In this document: positions 8,631 through 17,929 of the stretch, piece by piece | Layout of the letters: every line of letters starts with the position of its first letter | Position numbering within the stretch: the first letter of the stretch is position 1 | DNA from: Eisenbergiella tayi | Lineage (GTDB): Bacteria > Bacillota > Clostridia > Lachnospirales > Lachnospiraceae | DNA: 64,000 nt | NCBI RefSeq assembly: GCF_001881565.1 | Contig: NZ_MPDJ01000005.1 | Coordinates: 830,500 to 894,499, forward strand | Direction of reading: 5' to 3' | Notes under the pieces: model-generated | The model's database searches: none | Told to the model about the DNA's origin: nothing | Seen by the model: the letters and a program-made list of their open reading frames with translations, nothing else | Translations under genes and position numbers: made by a program

Positions 8631-9457
8631 AAAAGAAAAAAGAGGGAAAAAAACTGTTTCTTTCGGATCTTGTATTGATCCCGATATGCCTGATTTTCCT
8701 GTATCCCTTTTACTACCTGGTCATTAATACCTTTAAGCCCATGACCGAAATGAGCTTTAATCCCGTAGCCTTTCCCAAAACCTTGTTTCTCGATAACTAT
8801 AAAGATATTTTTTCCCAGGCTCAGATTTACCGGGCATTTGGCAACACCTTAATCATTACGGTCTGCTCCGTACTCCTTATTGTAGTGATCGGAGAAATGG
8901 CGGCTTATCCCATTGTTTTTAATGCCAACAAGCTCAATAATGCTTTTATGGTCTATCTGATGATAGGCTTTCTGGTGCCTTTCCAGGCGATTTTGCTGTC
9001 CCTGTTTGAGGTAATGCAGGCCCTGAAACTGATCGACACCATCCATGGCATGATTTTATTTTACTGCAATGGCTCGGCACTGACGGTCTTCCTCGCGGTG
9101 GGTTATATGCGAACCATACCCAAAGAGCTGACGGAAGCGGCCATTGTGGACGGCTGCAGCGTAGGCGGGGTATTTTTCCGCATCGTATTCCCCCTGATGA
9201 AGCCCATCACCGCCACATCCATCATTTTCAACACCATGTGGATATGGAATGACTTCATTGCCCCCAACATTTTCCTGAATTCCAGAATGAAAGGTACCGT
9301 AGTGCTTGAGGTATTCCGGGCGAAAGGCCAATTCAGCGTGGACTGGCCCCGGTTCATGACATTATCCGTGGTTTCCATTTTGCCTATTGTCATCTTTTAT
9401 TTGTGTATGCAGAAGCATATCATAAAAGGACTTACTGCAGGCGCGGTAAAAGGCTGA
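8627..9457 (+). CDS. Sugar ABC transporter permease, MalG-like (CUT1)
   Basis: A 276-residue partner permease with six predicted transmembrane helices and an EAA loop (EAAIVDGCSVGGVFFRIVFPL), ending in the usual GLTAGAVKG tail of MalG-type CUT1 permeases. It overlaps the upstream permease by four bases, with a GGGAGGAGG ribosome binding site inside that gene. It is the last gene of the importer operon and is followed by a strong terminator. The ATPase must come from elsewhere; the MsmX-like gene at 57420-58529 is the candidate. Confidence 0.93.
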   Translation: MKKKKEGKKLFLSDLVLIPICLIFLYPFYYLVINTFKPMTEMSFNPVAFPKTLFLDNYKDIFSQAQIYRAFGNTLIITVCSVLLIVVIGEMAAYPIVFNANKLNNAFMVYLMIGFLVPFQAILLSLFEVMQALKLIDTIHGMILFYCNGSALTVFLAVGYMRTIPKELTEAAIVDGCSVGGVFFRIVFPLMKPITATSIIFNTMWIWNDFIAPNIFLNSRMKGTVVLEVFRAKGQFSVDWPRFMTLSVVSILPIVIFYLCMQKHIIKGLTAGAVKG

Positions 9458-9516
9458 CGTTCCCAGACCTTCGAAAAGCACCTGACGTAATCCACATAAT
9501 ATGCTTTCCGATGCGG

Positions 9517-9549
9517 ACAGCCGTCTTATAACATAAGATGGCTGTTTTA
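9517..9549 (+). terminator. Terminator of the first importer operon
   Basis: ACAGCCGTCTTAT (9517-9529) pairs with ATAAGATGGCTGT (9533-9545) through 13 pairs with one G-U, followed by a short T-run. Confidence 0.85.
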
Positions 9550-9651
9550 TGCATAAAAAAGCCGGAAAGCGGGAAATTCTCCCCCCCAAAATCATGTTAC
9601 TTCGGCAAAGGAACGGCAGAAGGAAGAGCTGGAATATAAGCTTTCAAAGGT

Positions 9652-10599
9652 TTATTCAGTATAAGTATCACTCAGAAGTCTCTGCGTAAAAAACACACTG
9701 CCCTTATAAATATCCCCGTCTATTCCTGCTTTTCTGATACAAATAGCCGTAATTTCGTGTGGATTACTATCTTTACTTATACATTCCAAATACTTATCCA
9801 AAGATATCATTATTTCTTTTCCGTGCTCCAGACTCACAAGATCATAGGGATAGCTCTGTGTATTCAGAAGGTTTATCTGCTCAAAATTATCCATAAAAAT
9901 AATAGCACTGCTCTCCGTCTCTCCATCGAGATTTCCTGCTTCTATGAAGTATTCATTTCCGTTAAATTTGTTAATTACTATACCATTTGTCCGCGCTTCT
10001 ATCATATCAAATTCCTGATATGTAAACTTATTAGGGAAAGCTTCCTTACCACCAACAACAGCCAGACACCTTAACGCAGTACCCCCTGTCTGTAATCGCT
10101 CCTCATCTGTCAATTCCATATATGTATCCAGGAAAACAGCAAATACAAGATCGTGTTTCCCCTCTTCTAATGAAGATATTGTAATGGGAATATTTATATC
10201 TGATTTATTTTTAATATTCACAGTACATTGCCTCATTAATTTTCCATCAACCTCAAAATCAATCTGCTTATAATTATCAAAAATAACTAAAGTAAAATTA
10301 AACTGTTTTCCCATATTATTCGTGAAAGACATAAAAGTACGCAGCTTATTATTTTCCAAATAAACAGTAGTATCATGCATGTACTCAGAGTTTTCTCCCC
10401 ATAAGCCATAACTATAATACGTTTTGCCCTCAAATCCGTCCATCATTTTTACTTCGCCATTATACGTTTCACTAAATTCCGTATATATTTCCGGAACATT
10501 CGTTTCTTTATTGCTGTTTATACTCTGGTTTCCACAGCCCGATAAAGTCAGAAATAAAAACAAGAATAGAAATGGAATATTTTTTGTAACATTATTCAT
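9652..10599 (-). CDS. Predicted lipoprotein of unknown function
   Basis: A 315-residue protein with a hydrophobic signal peptide and lipobox LTLSGC (cysteine near residue 23), then a Ser/Asn/Lys-rich linker and a mainly beta, mixed-charge globular part. It has no binding-protein or enzyme motif that I recognise. The ATG was chosen over the GTG one codon earlier because AAGGTGGTGG is then better spaced. Its codons are more AT-rich than those of the neighbours, and it stands alone between two plus-strand units, which suggests a recently acquired or fast-evolving surface protein. Confidence 0.7.
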   Translation of the reverse strand: MNNVTKNIPFLFLFLFLTLSGCGNQSINSNKETNVPEIYTEFSETYNGEVKMMDGFEGKTYYSYGLWGENSEYMHDTTVYLENNKLRTFMSFTNNMGKQFNFTLVIFDNYKQIDFEVDGKLMRQCTVNIKNKSDINIPITISSLEEGKHDLVFAVFLDTYMELTDEERLQTGGTALRCLAVVGGKEAFPNKFTYQEFDMIEARTNGIVINKFNGNEYFIEAGNLDGETESSAIIFMDNFEQINLLNTQSYPYDLVSLEHGKEIMISLDKYLECISKDSNPHEITAICIRKAGIDGDIYKGSVFFTQRLLSDTYTE

Positions 10600-10745
10600 C
10601 ACACCACCACCTTTTTATAATAATAACAAATTTTGCTTCCCCTGGCTTAGTTTGTCCTTAAATGGCACAATTTGGGGTGTAAATGATTACCGGAAAGCCA
10701 TAATCTTATTTTTTTGTATGATGGAAAGCAGTACAATTAATATGT

Positions 10746-10751
10746 TATAAT
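10746..10751 (+). promoter_or_regulatory. Extended -10 promoter of the P-loop protein gene
   Basis: TATAAT is preceded by TG one base upstream (TGTTATAAT), an extended -10 that can work without a good -35 box. It lies 63 bases before the ATG at 10815. Confidence 0.5.
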
Positions 10752-10814
10752 AACTGTGAACCCCTGAACGGGAAGCCACGGGCATCCCTCCCTATAAACA
10801 GGAAAGGATTTTTT

Positions 10815-11645
10815 ATGCACTCCAAACTCATATTAGTGGAAGGAATTCCCGGTTCGGGAAAATCCACCTTCGCTCAGAAAATTGCCGACTGCTACAGCAC
10901 CCGCGGCCAAAAAACGAATTTATACACGGAAGGCGATTATCATCCCGCCGACCTTGCCTGGAATGCCCGTCTTCCCCTGGAAGAACTGGACAATATCCTC
11001 GCCCCTTACTCTGCATTCCGTGCCGACATTGATAAAAACACCCATATAGAAGACGGATATGCCATCATATCCTATACCCACGTCACTACCGGCACCCCTG
11101 AATTTTATAAAGCCATGGAAGACAGAGAGGTATATGACAGCCGGATCCCCTTTCCCGAATTCCGTGAGCTAATCCACAAAAGATGGCTCGCCTTCGGCAC
11201 ACAGGCAAAAGCAAAGGATGAACTCACCATATTCGAATGCGCTTTCCTTCAGAACCAGGTCACAGAGCTTATGCTCATACAGCTTGCCGATACAGAAACA
11301 ATGATACAATATTTCAATGAGCTCATCAGCACGGTTCTGCCGCTTTCCCCTGTTCTGTTTTACCTTTCCCAGGCCAACGTAAGGGAAACCATTACGCGCG
11401 TCGCCAAACAAAGAGTCTCCGAATACGGCTCCTGGATAGACGCCCTCATCCAATACATGGAAAATACACCTTACGGCAGAAAACACGGCATCAATGGCTT
11501 CGATGACGTGATCCGGACCCTGGAAATACGGCAGCAAACCGAATTGGAAATCATCCGTGCCCTTCCCATCCGCACCCACATCCTTGAAAATTCCAGCTAT
11601 GACTGGGACGCGCTGTGGAAAAAAGCAGAATCCTGCTTACCCTGA
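10815..11645 (+). CDS. P-loop NTPase, nucleoside/nucleotide kinase-like
   Basis: A 276-residue cytoplasmic protein starting with a beta strand and Walker A motif GIPGSGKST (residues 10-18), typical of thymidylate/adenylate kinase-like P-loop folds. A DRxxxxR-type lid motif is not obvious. FECAFLQNQ (about residues 141-149) may supply the Walker B-like strand. Similar Firmicutes proteins are annotated only as AAA-family or P-loop proteins, and the substrate is unknown. The RBS is AGGAAAGG. It precedes mutS2, which has its own promoter, so the two are probably not a functional unit. Confidence 0.75.
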   Translation: MHSKLILVEGIPGSGKSTFAQKIADCYSTRGQKTNLYTEGDYHPADLAWNARLPLEELDNILAPYSAFRADIDKNTHIEDGYAIISYTHVTTGTPEFYKAMEDREVYDSRIPFPEFRELIHKRWLAFGTQAKAKDELTIFECAFLQNQVTELMLIQLADTETMIQYFNELISTVLPLSPVLFYLSQANVRETITRVAKQRVSEYGSWIDALIQYMENTPYGRKHGINGFDDVIRTLEIRQQTELEIIRALPIRTHILENSSYDWDALWKKAESCLP

Positions 11646-11691
11646 CAGTCTTAGCGTCACATTTCATACCGGTCCCGCACTTTTTCTGCTA

Positions 11692-11720
11692 TTGGATATC
11701 TTCTCTTTGCATGTTATAAT
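11692..11720 (+). promoter_or_regulatory. Promoter of mutS2
   Basis: TTGGAT (11692-11697), a 17-base spacer and TATAAT (11715-11720) with an extended TG (TGTTATAAT). The leader to the chosen mutS2 ATG is about 130 bases. Confidence 0.65.
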
Positions 11721-11856
11721 GTCGATAGCCTGATAAATGCCGTATCCATCAATTGTAAACCTTTTACCGGATCCAAAGGACCATGTTTTATTTACCCGGC
11801 AGCCTTTCACCGCCGCTGCCCCTGTTTATCGCAAAAAGGAGTATCAAACCCGAAAA

Positions 11857-14235
11857 ATGAATGCAAAAGTATTAAACACTCTTGAATATAACAAAATCAT
11901 AAACCGCCTCACCGAACATGCCACCTCCGATCCCGGGCGCAAACTGTGCCGGGAACTGGTGCCCATGACGGATTTGGAGGAAATACAGACCGCCCAGATG
12001 GAGACCAGGGACGCCCTCACCCGCCTGTTTAAAAAAGGAAGCATATCCTTCGGCAGCAACCGTGAGCTGGGCATGAGCCTGAAATCCCTGGAAATCGGCA
12101 GCACCCTTTCCGCGCCGGAACTTCTTAGAATCGCCGGCCTTCTGGAAAACGCCGCCCGTGTTAAAAATTACGGAAGACAGGATCGGGAAGACACGCCTGA
12201 GGACTCCCTTACCGCCCTTTTCCAGGGCATCGAGCCTCTTACGCTCCTTTCCAATGAAATTTACCGCTGTATCCTTTCCGAGGAAGAAATCGCGGACGAC
12301 GCAAGCCCCGGGCTGAAGCATGTCCGCCGCAGCATGTCCATAACCACCGACCGCATCCATTCCCAGCTTTCCGGCATGGTGAACGGCTCCCTGCATTCCT
12401 ATCTGCAGGACGCTCTCATCACTTCCCGGAACGGCCGTTACTGTATTCCGGTTAAAGCAGAGTACCGCAGCCAGGTACCCGGCATGATCCACGATCAGTC
12501 CTCCACGGGAAGCACGCTGTTTATCGAGCCTGCCGCTGTCGTAAATCTGAATAACCAGATGCGGGAACTGGAAATCAAGGAACAGGAAGAAATCGAAAAA
12601 GTACTTGCCTCCCTCAGCGCACAGGTAGCTGAGCATACCGAGGATATCGCGGAAAACCAGAGAATCCTCACTCTTCTTGACTTTATTTTCGCCAAGGCGT
12701 CCCTCGCCCTGGAGCAGAACGCAACGGAACCGATTTTCAACGAGGATCACATCCTAAATATCCGCGGGGCAAGACACCCGCTTCTGGATAAGAAAAAAAC
12801 CGTTCCCATCGACATCCGGCTGGGAAAGGATTATGACCTGCTGATAATCACCGGCCCCAATACCGGCGGTAAAACAGTATCCTTAAAAACCACCGGCCTT
12901 TTCTGCCTTATGGGTCAGGCAGGCCTTCATATTCCCGCCCTGGATCGTTCGGAGCTGTCCATCTTCCGTGAAGTTTATGCAGATATCGGCGATGAACAGA
13001 GCATTGAGCAGAGCCTGAGTACCTTCTCTTCTCACATGACCTCCATCGTTTCCATCCTCAAAAATGCGGACGCCGATTCCCTCTGTCTTTTCGACGAGCT
13101 CGGCGCGGGCACGGATCCCACGGAAGGCGCAGCCCTGGCTATCGCCATCCTCAACTTCCTGCACGACAGAGGAATCCGTACCATGGCCACCACCCATTAC
13201 AGCGAGCTGAAGGTATATGCCCTCTCCACCTCCTTTGTGGAAAATGCCTGCTGCGAATTTGATGTGGAATCCCTCCGCCCCACCTACCGCCTGCTCATCG
13301 GCATTCCCGGGAAGAGCAACGCCTTTGCCATTTCATCAAGGCTGGGCCTTTCCGATGATATTATCAATTCCGCCCGCACCCAGATCAGTGCGGAGGCTAA
13401 AAGCTTTGAAGATTTGCTTACCGATTTGGAGCAGAGTCGTGTTACAATAGAGAAAGAACAGCTGGAGATCGCTTCTTACAAAAGAGAAGTGGAAGCCCTC
13501 AAAAAGCAGCTGGAAGCCAAACAGGAAAAAATTGACCAGGCAAAAGAACGCATTCTGCGGGAGGCCAATGAACAGGCCCGTGAAATCCTTCAGGATGCCA
13601 AAAATACAGCCGATGAGACTATTCGTGCCTTCCAGAAGGCCGGCCCCGGCGCATCCATGAAGGATCTGGAAAAAGCCAGGGAAAACCTTCGCGGTAAAAT
13701 TTCCGATAAAAACGAAAAGCTGGCCGTTAAGAACCAGCAGCCCGCACAGTCCGGCGTGAAGCCCTCCCAGCTGAAGCTGGGTGAATCCGTCCGTATTGTT
13801 TCCATGGGACTGAAAGGCACCGTAAGCACCATGCCCGACAACAAGGGCAACCTGTTCGTACAATGCGGCATCATCCGTACCCAGACCAACATCCGGGATC
13901 TGGTGCTTATCCAGGAAAAAGATGCGTCCGCCACCGCCAAAGCCGGCCGTACCGGCTCCGGAAAGATACGTATGTCCAAATCCCTTTCCATTTCTTCAGA
14001 AATCAACCTGCTGGGGAAAACGGTGGATGAAGCCATGTCGGTGCTGGACAAATACCTGGATGACGCCTATCTGGCCCATCTTTCCACCGTGCGCATTGTG
14101 CACGGAAAGGGAACCGGCGCCCTTCGTAATGCAGTACAGAACCATCTGCGCAAAGTAAAATATGTAAAATCCTACCGCCTTGGGGAATACGGCGAAGGGG
14201 ACGCAGGTGTCACCATAGTGGAATTCAAATCCTGA
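11857..14235 (+). CDS. mutS2: MutS2 family ATPase/endonuclease
   Basis: A 792-residue protein. It has the MutS core and clamp helices (about 1-320), the ATPase domain with Walker A GPNTGGKT (about 331-338), Walker B LCLFDELGAGTDPTEGA (about 407-423) and the ATTHYSELK block, a long coiled coil (about 515-640), and a C-terminal Smr domain with VRIVHGKGTGALR (about 747-759). The mismatch-recognition domain of MutS is absent, as expected for MutS2. Family members suppress recombination and, in Bacillus, act on collided ribosomes. The start giving MNAKVLNTLEYNK matches the family N-terminus; the open frame extends 40 codons upstream without a family-like sequence. Confidence 0.95.
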   Translation: MNAKVLNTLEYNKIINRLTEHATSDPGRKLCRELVPMTDLEEIQTAQMETRDALTRLFKKGSISFGSNRELGMSLKSLEIGSTLSAPELLRIAGLLENAARVKNYGRQDREDTPEDSLTALFQGIEPLTLLSNEIYRCILSEEEIADDASPGLKHVRRSMSITTDRIHSQLSGMVNGSLHSYLQDALITSRNGRYCIPVKAEYRSQVPGMIHDQSSTGSTLFIEPAAVVNLNNQMRELEIKEQEEIEKVLASLSAQVAEHTEDIAENQRILTLLDFIFAKASLALEQNATEPIFNEDHILNIRGARHPLLDKKKTVPIDIRLGKDYDLLIITGPNTGGKTVSLKTTGLFCLMGQAGLHIPALDRSELSIFREVYADIGDEQSIEQSLSTFSSHMTSIVSILKNADADSLCLFDELGAGTDPTEGAALAIAILNFLHDRGIRTMATTHYSELKVYALSTSFVENACCEFDVESLRPTYRLLIGIPGKSNAFAISSRLGLSDDIINSARTQISAEAKSFEDLLTDLEQSRVTIEKEQLEIASYKREVEALKKQLEAKQEKIDQAKERILREANEQAREILQDAKNTADETIRAFQKAGPGASMKDLEKARENLRGKISDKNEKLAVKNQQPAQSGVKPSQLKLGESVRIVSMGLKGTVSTMPDNKGNLFVQCGIIRTQTNIRDLVLIQEKDASATAKAGRTGSGKIRMSKSLSISSEINLLGKTVDEAMSVLDKYLDDAYLAHLSTVRIVHGKGTGALRNAVQNHLRKVKYVKSYRLGEYGEGDAGVTIVEFKS

Positions 14236-14309
14236 GCCTGATATGGCGGGAGCCCCGCTGCGCAGTATTTCAGGCATGCTCTTTCCTCATTGTAAAGGAG
14301 ACAACTTAC

Positions 14310-15011
14310 ATGGTAAATAAACAGAAAATTTTGATTGTGGACGATGATAACAACATCGCAGAACTGATTTCCCTGTATCTGACAAAGGAATGCTTCGAAA
14401 CCATGATCGTAGGGGACGGGGAATCTGCTCTCTCCGCGGTGGACAGCTTTTCTCCCAACCTGATCCTGCTGGATCTGATGCTTCCCGGCATAGACGGCTA
14501 TCAGGTATGCCGCGAGGTCCGCAGCAAGTCCAACATTCCTATCATCATGCTTTCCGCCAAGGGAGAAATCTTTGACAAGGTGCTGGGCCTTGAGCTGGGC
14601 GCCGATGACTACATGGAAAAGCCCTTTGATTCCAAGGAACTTGTGGCCCGTGTAAAAGCGGTGCTGCGCCGTTATAAAACAGCCCCAGCCGCTCCGGAGC
14701 CTTCCAATATCAAATGCGTGGAATATCCGGATCTCACTGTCAACCAGACCAACTATTCGGTTGTCTATATGGGAAAATCGGTGGAAATGCCGCCAAAGGA
14801 GCTGGAATTGCTTTATTTCCTGGCCTCTTCTCCCAACCATGTCTTCACCAGAGAACAGCTTCTGGATCAGATTTGGGGATATGAGTATATTGGCGATACC
14901 CGTACCGTTGACGTGCATATCAAGCGTCTGCGGGAAAAAATCAAGGATCATGAATCCTGGAGGATTGCTACGATCTGGGGCATTGGTTATAAATTTGAAG
15001 TAAGGCAATAA
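14310..15011 (+). CDS. OmpR/PhoB-type response regulator
   Basis: A 233-residue regulator. The receiver domain has the acidic pocket DDD at residues 11-13, phosphoacceptor Asp55 in LILLDLMLPG and the conserved lysine in MEKPF. A winged-helix Trans_reg_C domain follows (about 135-230) with RTVDVHIKRLREKI as recognition helix. The AAAGGAG ribosome binding site is well placed. The next gene, 15 bases later, is its kinase. The pair follows mutS2 by 75 bases; the signal is unknown. Sequence style is close to PhoP/VicR-like cell-envelope regulators. Confidence 0.93.
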   Translation: MVNKQKILIVDDDNNIAELISLYLTKECFETMIVGDGESALSAVDSFSPNLILLDLMLPGIDGYQVCREVRSKSNIPIIMLSAKGEIFDKVLGLELGADDYMEKPFDSKELVARVKAVLRRYKTAPAAPEPSNIKCVEYPDLTVNQTNYSVVYMGKSVEMPPKELELLYFLASSPNHVFTREQLLDQIWGYEYIGDTRTVDVHIKRLREKIKDHESWRIATIWGIGYKFEVRQ

Positions 15012-15025
15012 ACTGAGGTGAAACA

Positions 15026-16447
15026 ATGAGGAAAACCCTCTATTTAAAATTCCTGCTGGCCTACCTGATATTTGGATTTTTCGGCTTCATCGTAGTTGCC
15101 ACCTTTGGTTCCAGCATGACTCTGGAACATATGAAAAGAGAAAAAGCAGATACCCTATATAAGGAAGCGACTCTCATCGCCAATACTTATGCATCGGATC
15201 TGTATAATAACGAAGCTTCCCTGGAAACGGTAAAAATTCAGCTGGATTCCCTGGCTGTTTATCTGGATTCCACCATATGGATCATCAACCCTTCCGGCCG
15301 TATGATAATGGACACCAACACCCCTGTGGATTTGGATCATCCCCGTATCGTGGAGGGCTTTAACGCTACGGAAACAGTCGGATCTTATTATACAATCGGT
15401 AACTTTTTCGACAGCTTTGATAAGGAAATGTTAAGCGTCTACGCCCCCATTACTTCTGATTTCAAGGTACGGGGATATGTTGTCATACACACGGCTATGG
15501 CGTCCCTGCGCTCCACCAGTGAAAGCCTGCTCAGCATTTCCTATATTATCCTGGTAATCCTTTTCCTGCTGTCCCTTATCATCCTCATCTTTTTTACGGA
15601 GATGGTTTATCTTCCCCTGCGTAAAATTACCGAGGCCACGGAACAGTATGCGGCGGGCAACCTGCATTATGAATTCCAGGTGGACAGCGAAGATGAGATC
15701 GGTTATCTCGCTGCATCCCTGTCCTATATGGCCAGTGAAATTGCCCGCGGAGAGGACAACCAGAAGAAATTTATTGCCAATGTTTCCCATGACTTCCGTT
15801 CACCCCTGACCTCCATCAAGGGCTATCTGGAAGCCATGCTGGACGGCACCATCCCCCCTGAACTGCATGAAAAATACCTGAAAATCGTCCTGAACGAAAC
15901 GGAGCGCCTCACCAAGCTCACCAACAGCCTGCTTACCCTGAATAACCTGAATACCAGGGGCATGGTACTGGAAAAGACGGATTTTGACATCAACTCCATC
16001 ATCCGCAATACCGCCGCTTCTTTTGAAGGCACCTGCCAGCAAAAGCACATTGCCATTGAGCTTGTGCTCACCGGCGAACAGCTTTTTGTAAACGGCGATA
16101 TGGGAAAAATCCAACAGGTGCTGTATAACCTGCTGGACAACGCAATTAAATTTTCCCACTCTGATTCGGTTATTAAAATAGAAACTACGGAAAAAAGGAA
16201 TAAGGTTTTTGTCTCCATTAAAGACAGCGGAATCGGCATCCCCAAGGAAAGCCTGAAGCTGATCTGGGATCGCTTTTATAAAACGGACCTCTCACGAGGC
16301 AAGGATAAAAAGGGTACCGGCCTGGGCCTGTCCATTACCAGAGAAATCATTCAGGCCCACAATGAAAATATTAATGTTATCAGCACCGAAGGTGTAGGCA
16401 CTGAATTTATCTTCAGCCTGCCTGTCACAGATGATGAAGACGAATAA
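15026..16447 (+). CDS. HAMP sensor histidine kinase, partner of the OmpR-type regulator
   Basis: A 473-residue kinase. It has transmembrane helix 1 (about 8-30), an extracellular sensor of about 130 residues, helix 2 (about 168-192), HAMP, HisKA with FIANVSHDFRSPL (phosphoacceptor His near 254), and HATPase_c with N-box LLDNAIKF, G1 DSGIGIP and G2 GTGLGLSI. The RBS is GAGGTG. A strong terminator follows, so the pair forms the end of a transcription unit. Confidence 0.93.
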   Translation: MRKTLYLKFLLAYLIFGFFGFIVVATFGSSMTLEHMKREKADTLYKEATLIANTYASDLYNNEASLETVKIQLDSLAVYLDSTIWIINPSGRMIMDTNTPVDLDHPRIVEGFNATETVGSYYTIGNFFDSFDKEMLSVYAPITSDFKVRGYVVIHTAMASLRSTSESLLSISYIILVILFLLSLIILIFFTEMVYLPLRKITEATEQYAAGNLHYEFQVDSEDEIGYLAASLSYMASEIARGEDNQKKFIANVSHDFRSPLTSIKGYLEAMLDGTIPPELHEKYLKIVLNETERLTKLTNSLLTLNNLNTRGMVLEKTDFDINSIIRNTAASFEGTCQQKHIAIELVLTGEQLFVNGDMGKIQQVLYNLLDNAIKFSHSDSVIKIETTEKRNKVFVSIKDSGIGIPKESLKLIWDRFYKTDLSRGKDKKGTGLGLSITREIIQAHNENINVISTEGVGTEFIFSLPVTDDEDE

Positions 16448-16498
16448 ATAAATGCCGGGCGGAATTGTATTTTTTCCCGCCCCACGCTTTTTAAGGCC

Positions 16499-16539
16499 GG
16501 ACTGCCGGGAACAAGCTTTTGTTTCCGGCAGTCCTTTTT
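16499..16539 (+). terminator. Terminator of the two-component operon
   Basis: GGACTGCCGGGAACAA (16499-16514) pairs with TTGTTTCCGGCAGTCC (16519-16534) through 16 pairs with one G-U, GCTT loop, followed by five T. Confidence 0.93.
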
Positions 16540-16578
16540 ATTTCCAGATATTGTTTTTCAAAAAATTTAAACGGGGTA

Positions 16579-16639
16579 TTGACAACATTATCATAGTGTT
16601 CTATAGTGTACTTATACAACAAGTACACTATAGAACACT
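16579..16639 (+). promoter_or_regulatory. GntR-operon promoter overlapped by a perfect 19-base inverted-repeat operator
   Basis: TTGACA (16579-16584), a 17-base spacer and TATAGT (16602-16607) form a near-consensus sigma-A promoter. AGTGTTCTATAGTGTACTT (16595-16613) and AAGTACACTATAGAACACT (16621-16639) are exact reverse complements separated by seven bases, covering the -10 and start region. The RBS (GGAGGG) follows immediately. This is the layout of an autoregulated GntR/YtrA operator. Confidence 0.88.
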
Positions 16640-16651
16640 CCGGAGGGTTTT

Positions 16652-17032
16652 GTGGAAATTATAATCAGTAATAATTCAAGCAAGCCTATATACGAACAGA
16701 TAACCTCGCAGATGAAGTCAATGATTATGAACGGGCAGCTGCAGGCAGGAGATGCTATCCCTTCCATGCGCGCCCTGGCGAAATCACTGCATATCAGCGT
16801 TATCACTGTCCAAAAGGCTTATGAGGATCTGCAGAGAGACGGATTTATCGAAACAACTGTCGGACGCGGCAGCTTCGTATCCGCAAGAAACAGAGATTTT
16901 TATCAGGAAGAGCAGCAGCGAAAGGTAGAGGAATTTTTGCAGGAGGCTGTGGAAACGGCCCGTGCCTGCGGTATTCCGCTGGAAAAGCTCCAGGAAATAC
17001 TGGCACTGTTCTATGAAGAATCAGAAGAATAA
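16652..17032 (+). CDS. GntR-family (YtrA-type) transcriptional repressor
   Basis: A 126-residue protein with an N-terminal winged helix-turn-helix (PIYEQITSQMKSMI, then IPSMRALAKSLHISVITVQKAYEDL) and only a short helical tail, as in the YtrA subfamily. It starts with GTG at 16652, supported by CGGAGGG six bases upstream. It most likely represses its own operon by binding the perfect inverted repeat over the promoter, with the ABC genes that follow as targets. In Bacillus the related YtrA system responds to cell-envelope antibiotics; whether that holds here is unknown. Confidence 0.92.
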   Translation: MEIIISNNSSKPIYEQITSQMKSMIMNGQLQAGDAIPSMRALAKSLHISVITVQKAYEDLQRDGFIETTVGRGSFVSARNRDFYQEEQQRKVEEFLQEAVETARACGIPLEKLQEILALFYEESEE

Positions 17033-17065
17033 TATGGCGTGCCCTGCGCGCAGATGGGAGAAAAT

Positions 17066-17929
17066 ATGGTATCCGCATTACAGATAACTGACTTGACAAA
17101 AGAATATCCCGGCTTCAAGCTGGATCATGTTTCCTTTACTCTTCCCCAGGGAACCATCATGGGGTTAATTGGAGAAAATGGCGCAGGCAAGAGCACCACT
17201 ATCAACGCCATATTGGATTTAATTAAGCGGGATGAAGGCTCCGTTACCTTCTGGGGAGAAGAGCTTTCCAAAAATCCCAGACAGCTGAAGGAAAATATCG
17301 GCGTTGTTTTCGATGGAATTAATTTTTACGAAACGCTTACTCCCGTCAAAGTGGGAAAGATTTCCGCAGCGGCCTACCGTCAATGGAATCCGGTTGTTTA
17401 CAAAGACTATCTGGATAAATTCCAGCTGCCCTCCGACCAGGAAATCAAAACCTTTTCCAAAGGTATGAAAATGAAGCTGTGCATCGCCAACGCTCTTTCC
17501 CATGATTCCAAGCTTCTCATTCTGGATGAGGCCACCAGCGGGCTGGATCCGGTTATGAGAGATGATATCCTGGATATATTTCTGGATTATATCCAGGATG
17601 AAAATCATTCCATTCTGATGTCCTCTCATATCACAACGGATTTGGAAAAGATTGCAGACTACGTCACTTTTATCCATGAAGGCAAAATTGTTTTTTCCAA
17701 AACCAAGGATGAGCTGATTTATAATTATGGCATTCTGCGCTGCAGCAAGGATGATTTTGACAGAATTGATCCGGGAGACATCCTGGCTTACCGCAAAGAG
17801 GATTATCAGTGGAATGTTCTTGTGGCAGACAGGGATAAGGCAATGGCCCGTTATCGGAATGTTATTGTGGATCATCCCACCATCGATGATATACTTCTGC
17901 TGTATGTAAAGGGGGAGGCTGCGAAATGA
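17066..17929 (+). CDS. ABC transporter ATP-binding protein (YtrB-like)
   Basis: A 287-residue ATPase with Walker A GENGAGKST (residues 36-44), signature FSKGMKMKL in place of LSGGQ, Walker B LLILDEATSGLDP, and an H-loop in SSHITTDLEK. The C-terminal 70 residues vary as in exporters of the ABC-2 class. The ATG was chosen because of GGGAG five bases upstream; an in-frame ATG at 17039 lacks an RBS. It overlaps the permease gene by four bases (ATGA). Confidence 0.92.
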   Translation: MVSALQITDLTKEYPGFKLDHVSFTLPQGTIMGLIGENGAGKSTTINAILDLIKRDEGSVTFWGEELSKNPRQLKENIGVVFDGINFYETLTPVKVGKISAAAYRQWNPVVYKDYLDKFQLPSDQEIKTFSKGMKMKLCIANALSHDSKLLILDEATSGLDPVMRDDILDIFLDYIQDENHSILMSSHITTDLEKIADYVTFIHEGKIVFSKTKDELIYNYGILRCSKDDFDRIDPGDILAYRKEDYQWNVLVADRDKAMARYRNVIVDHPTIDDILLLYVKGEAAK

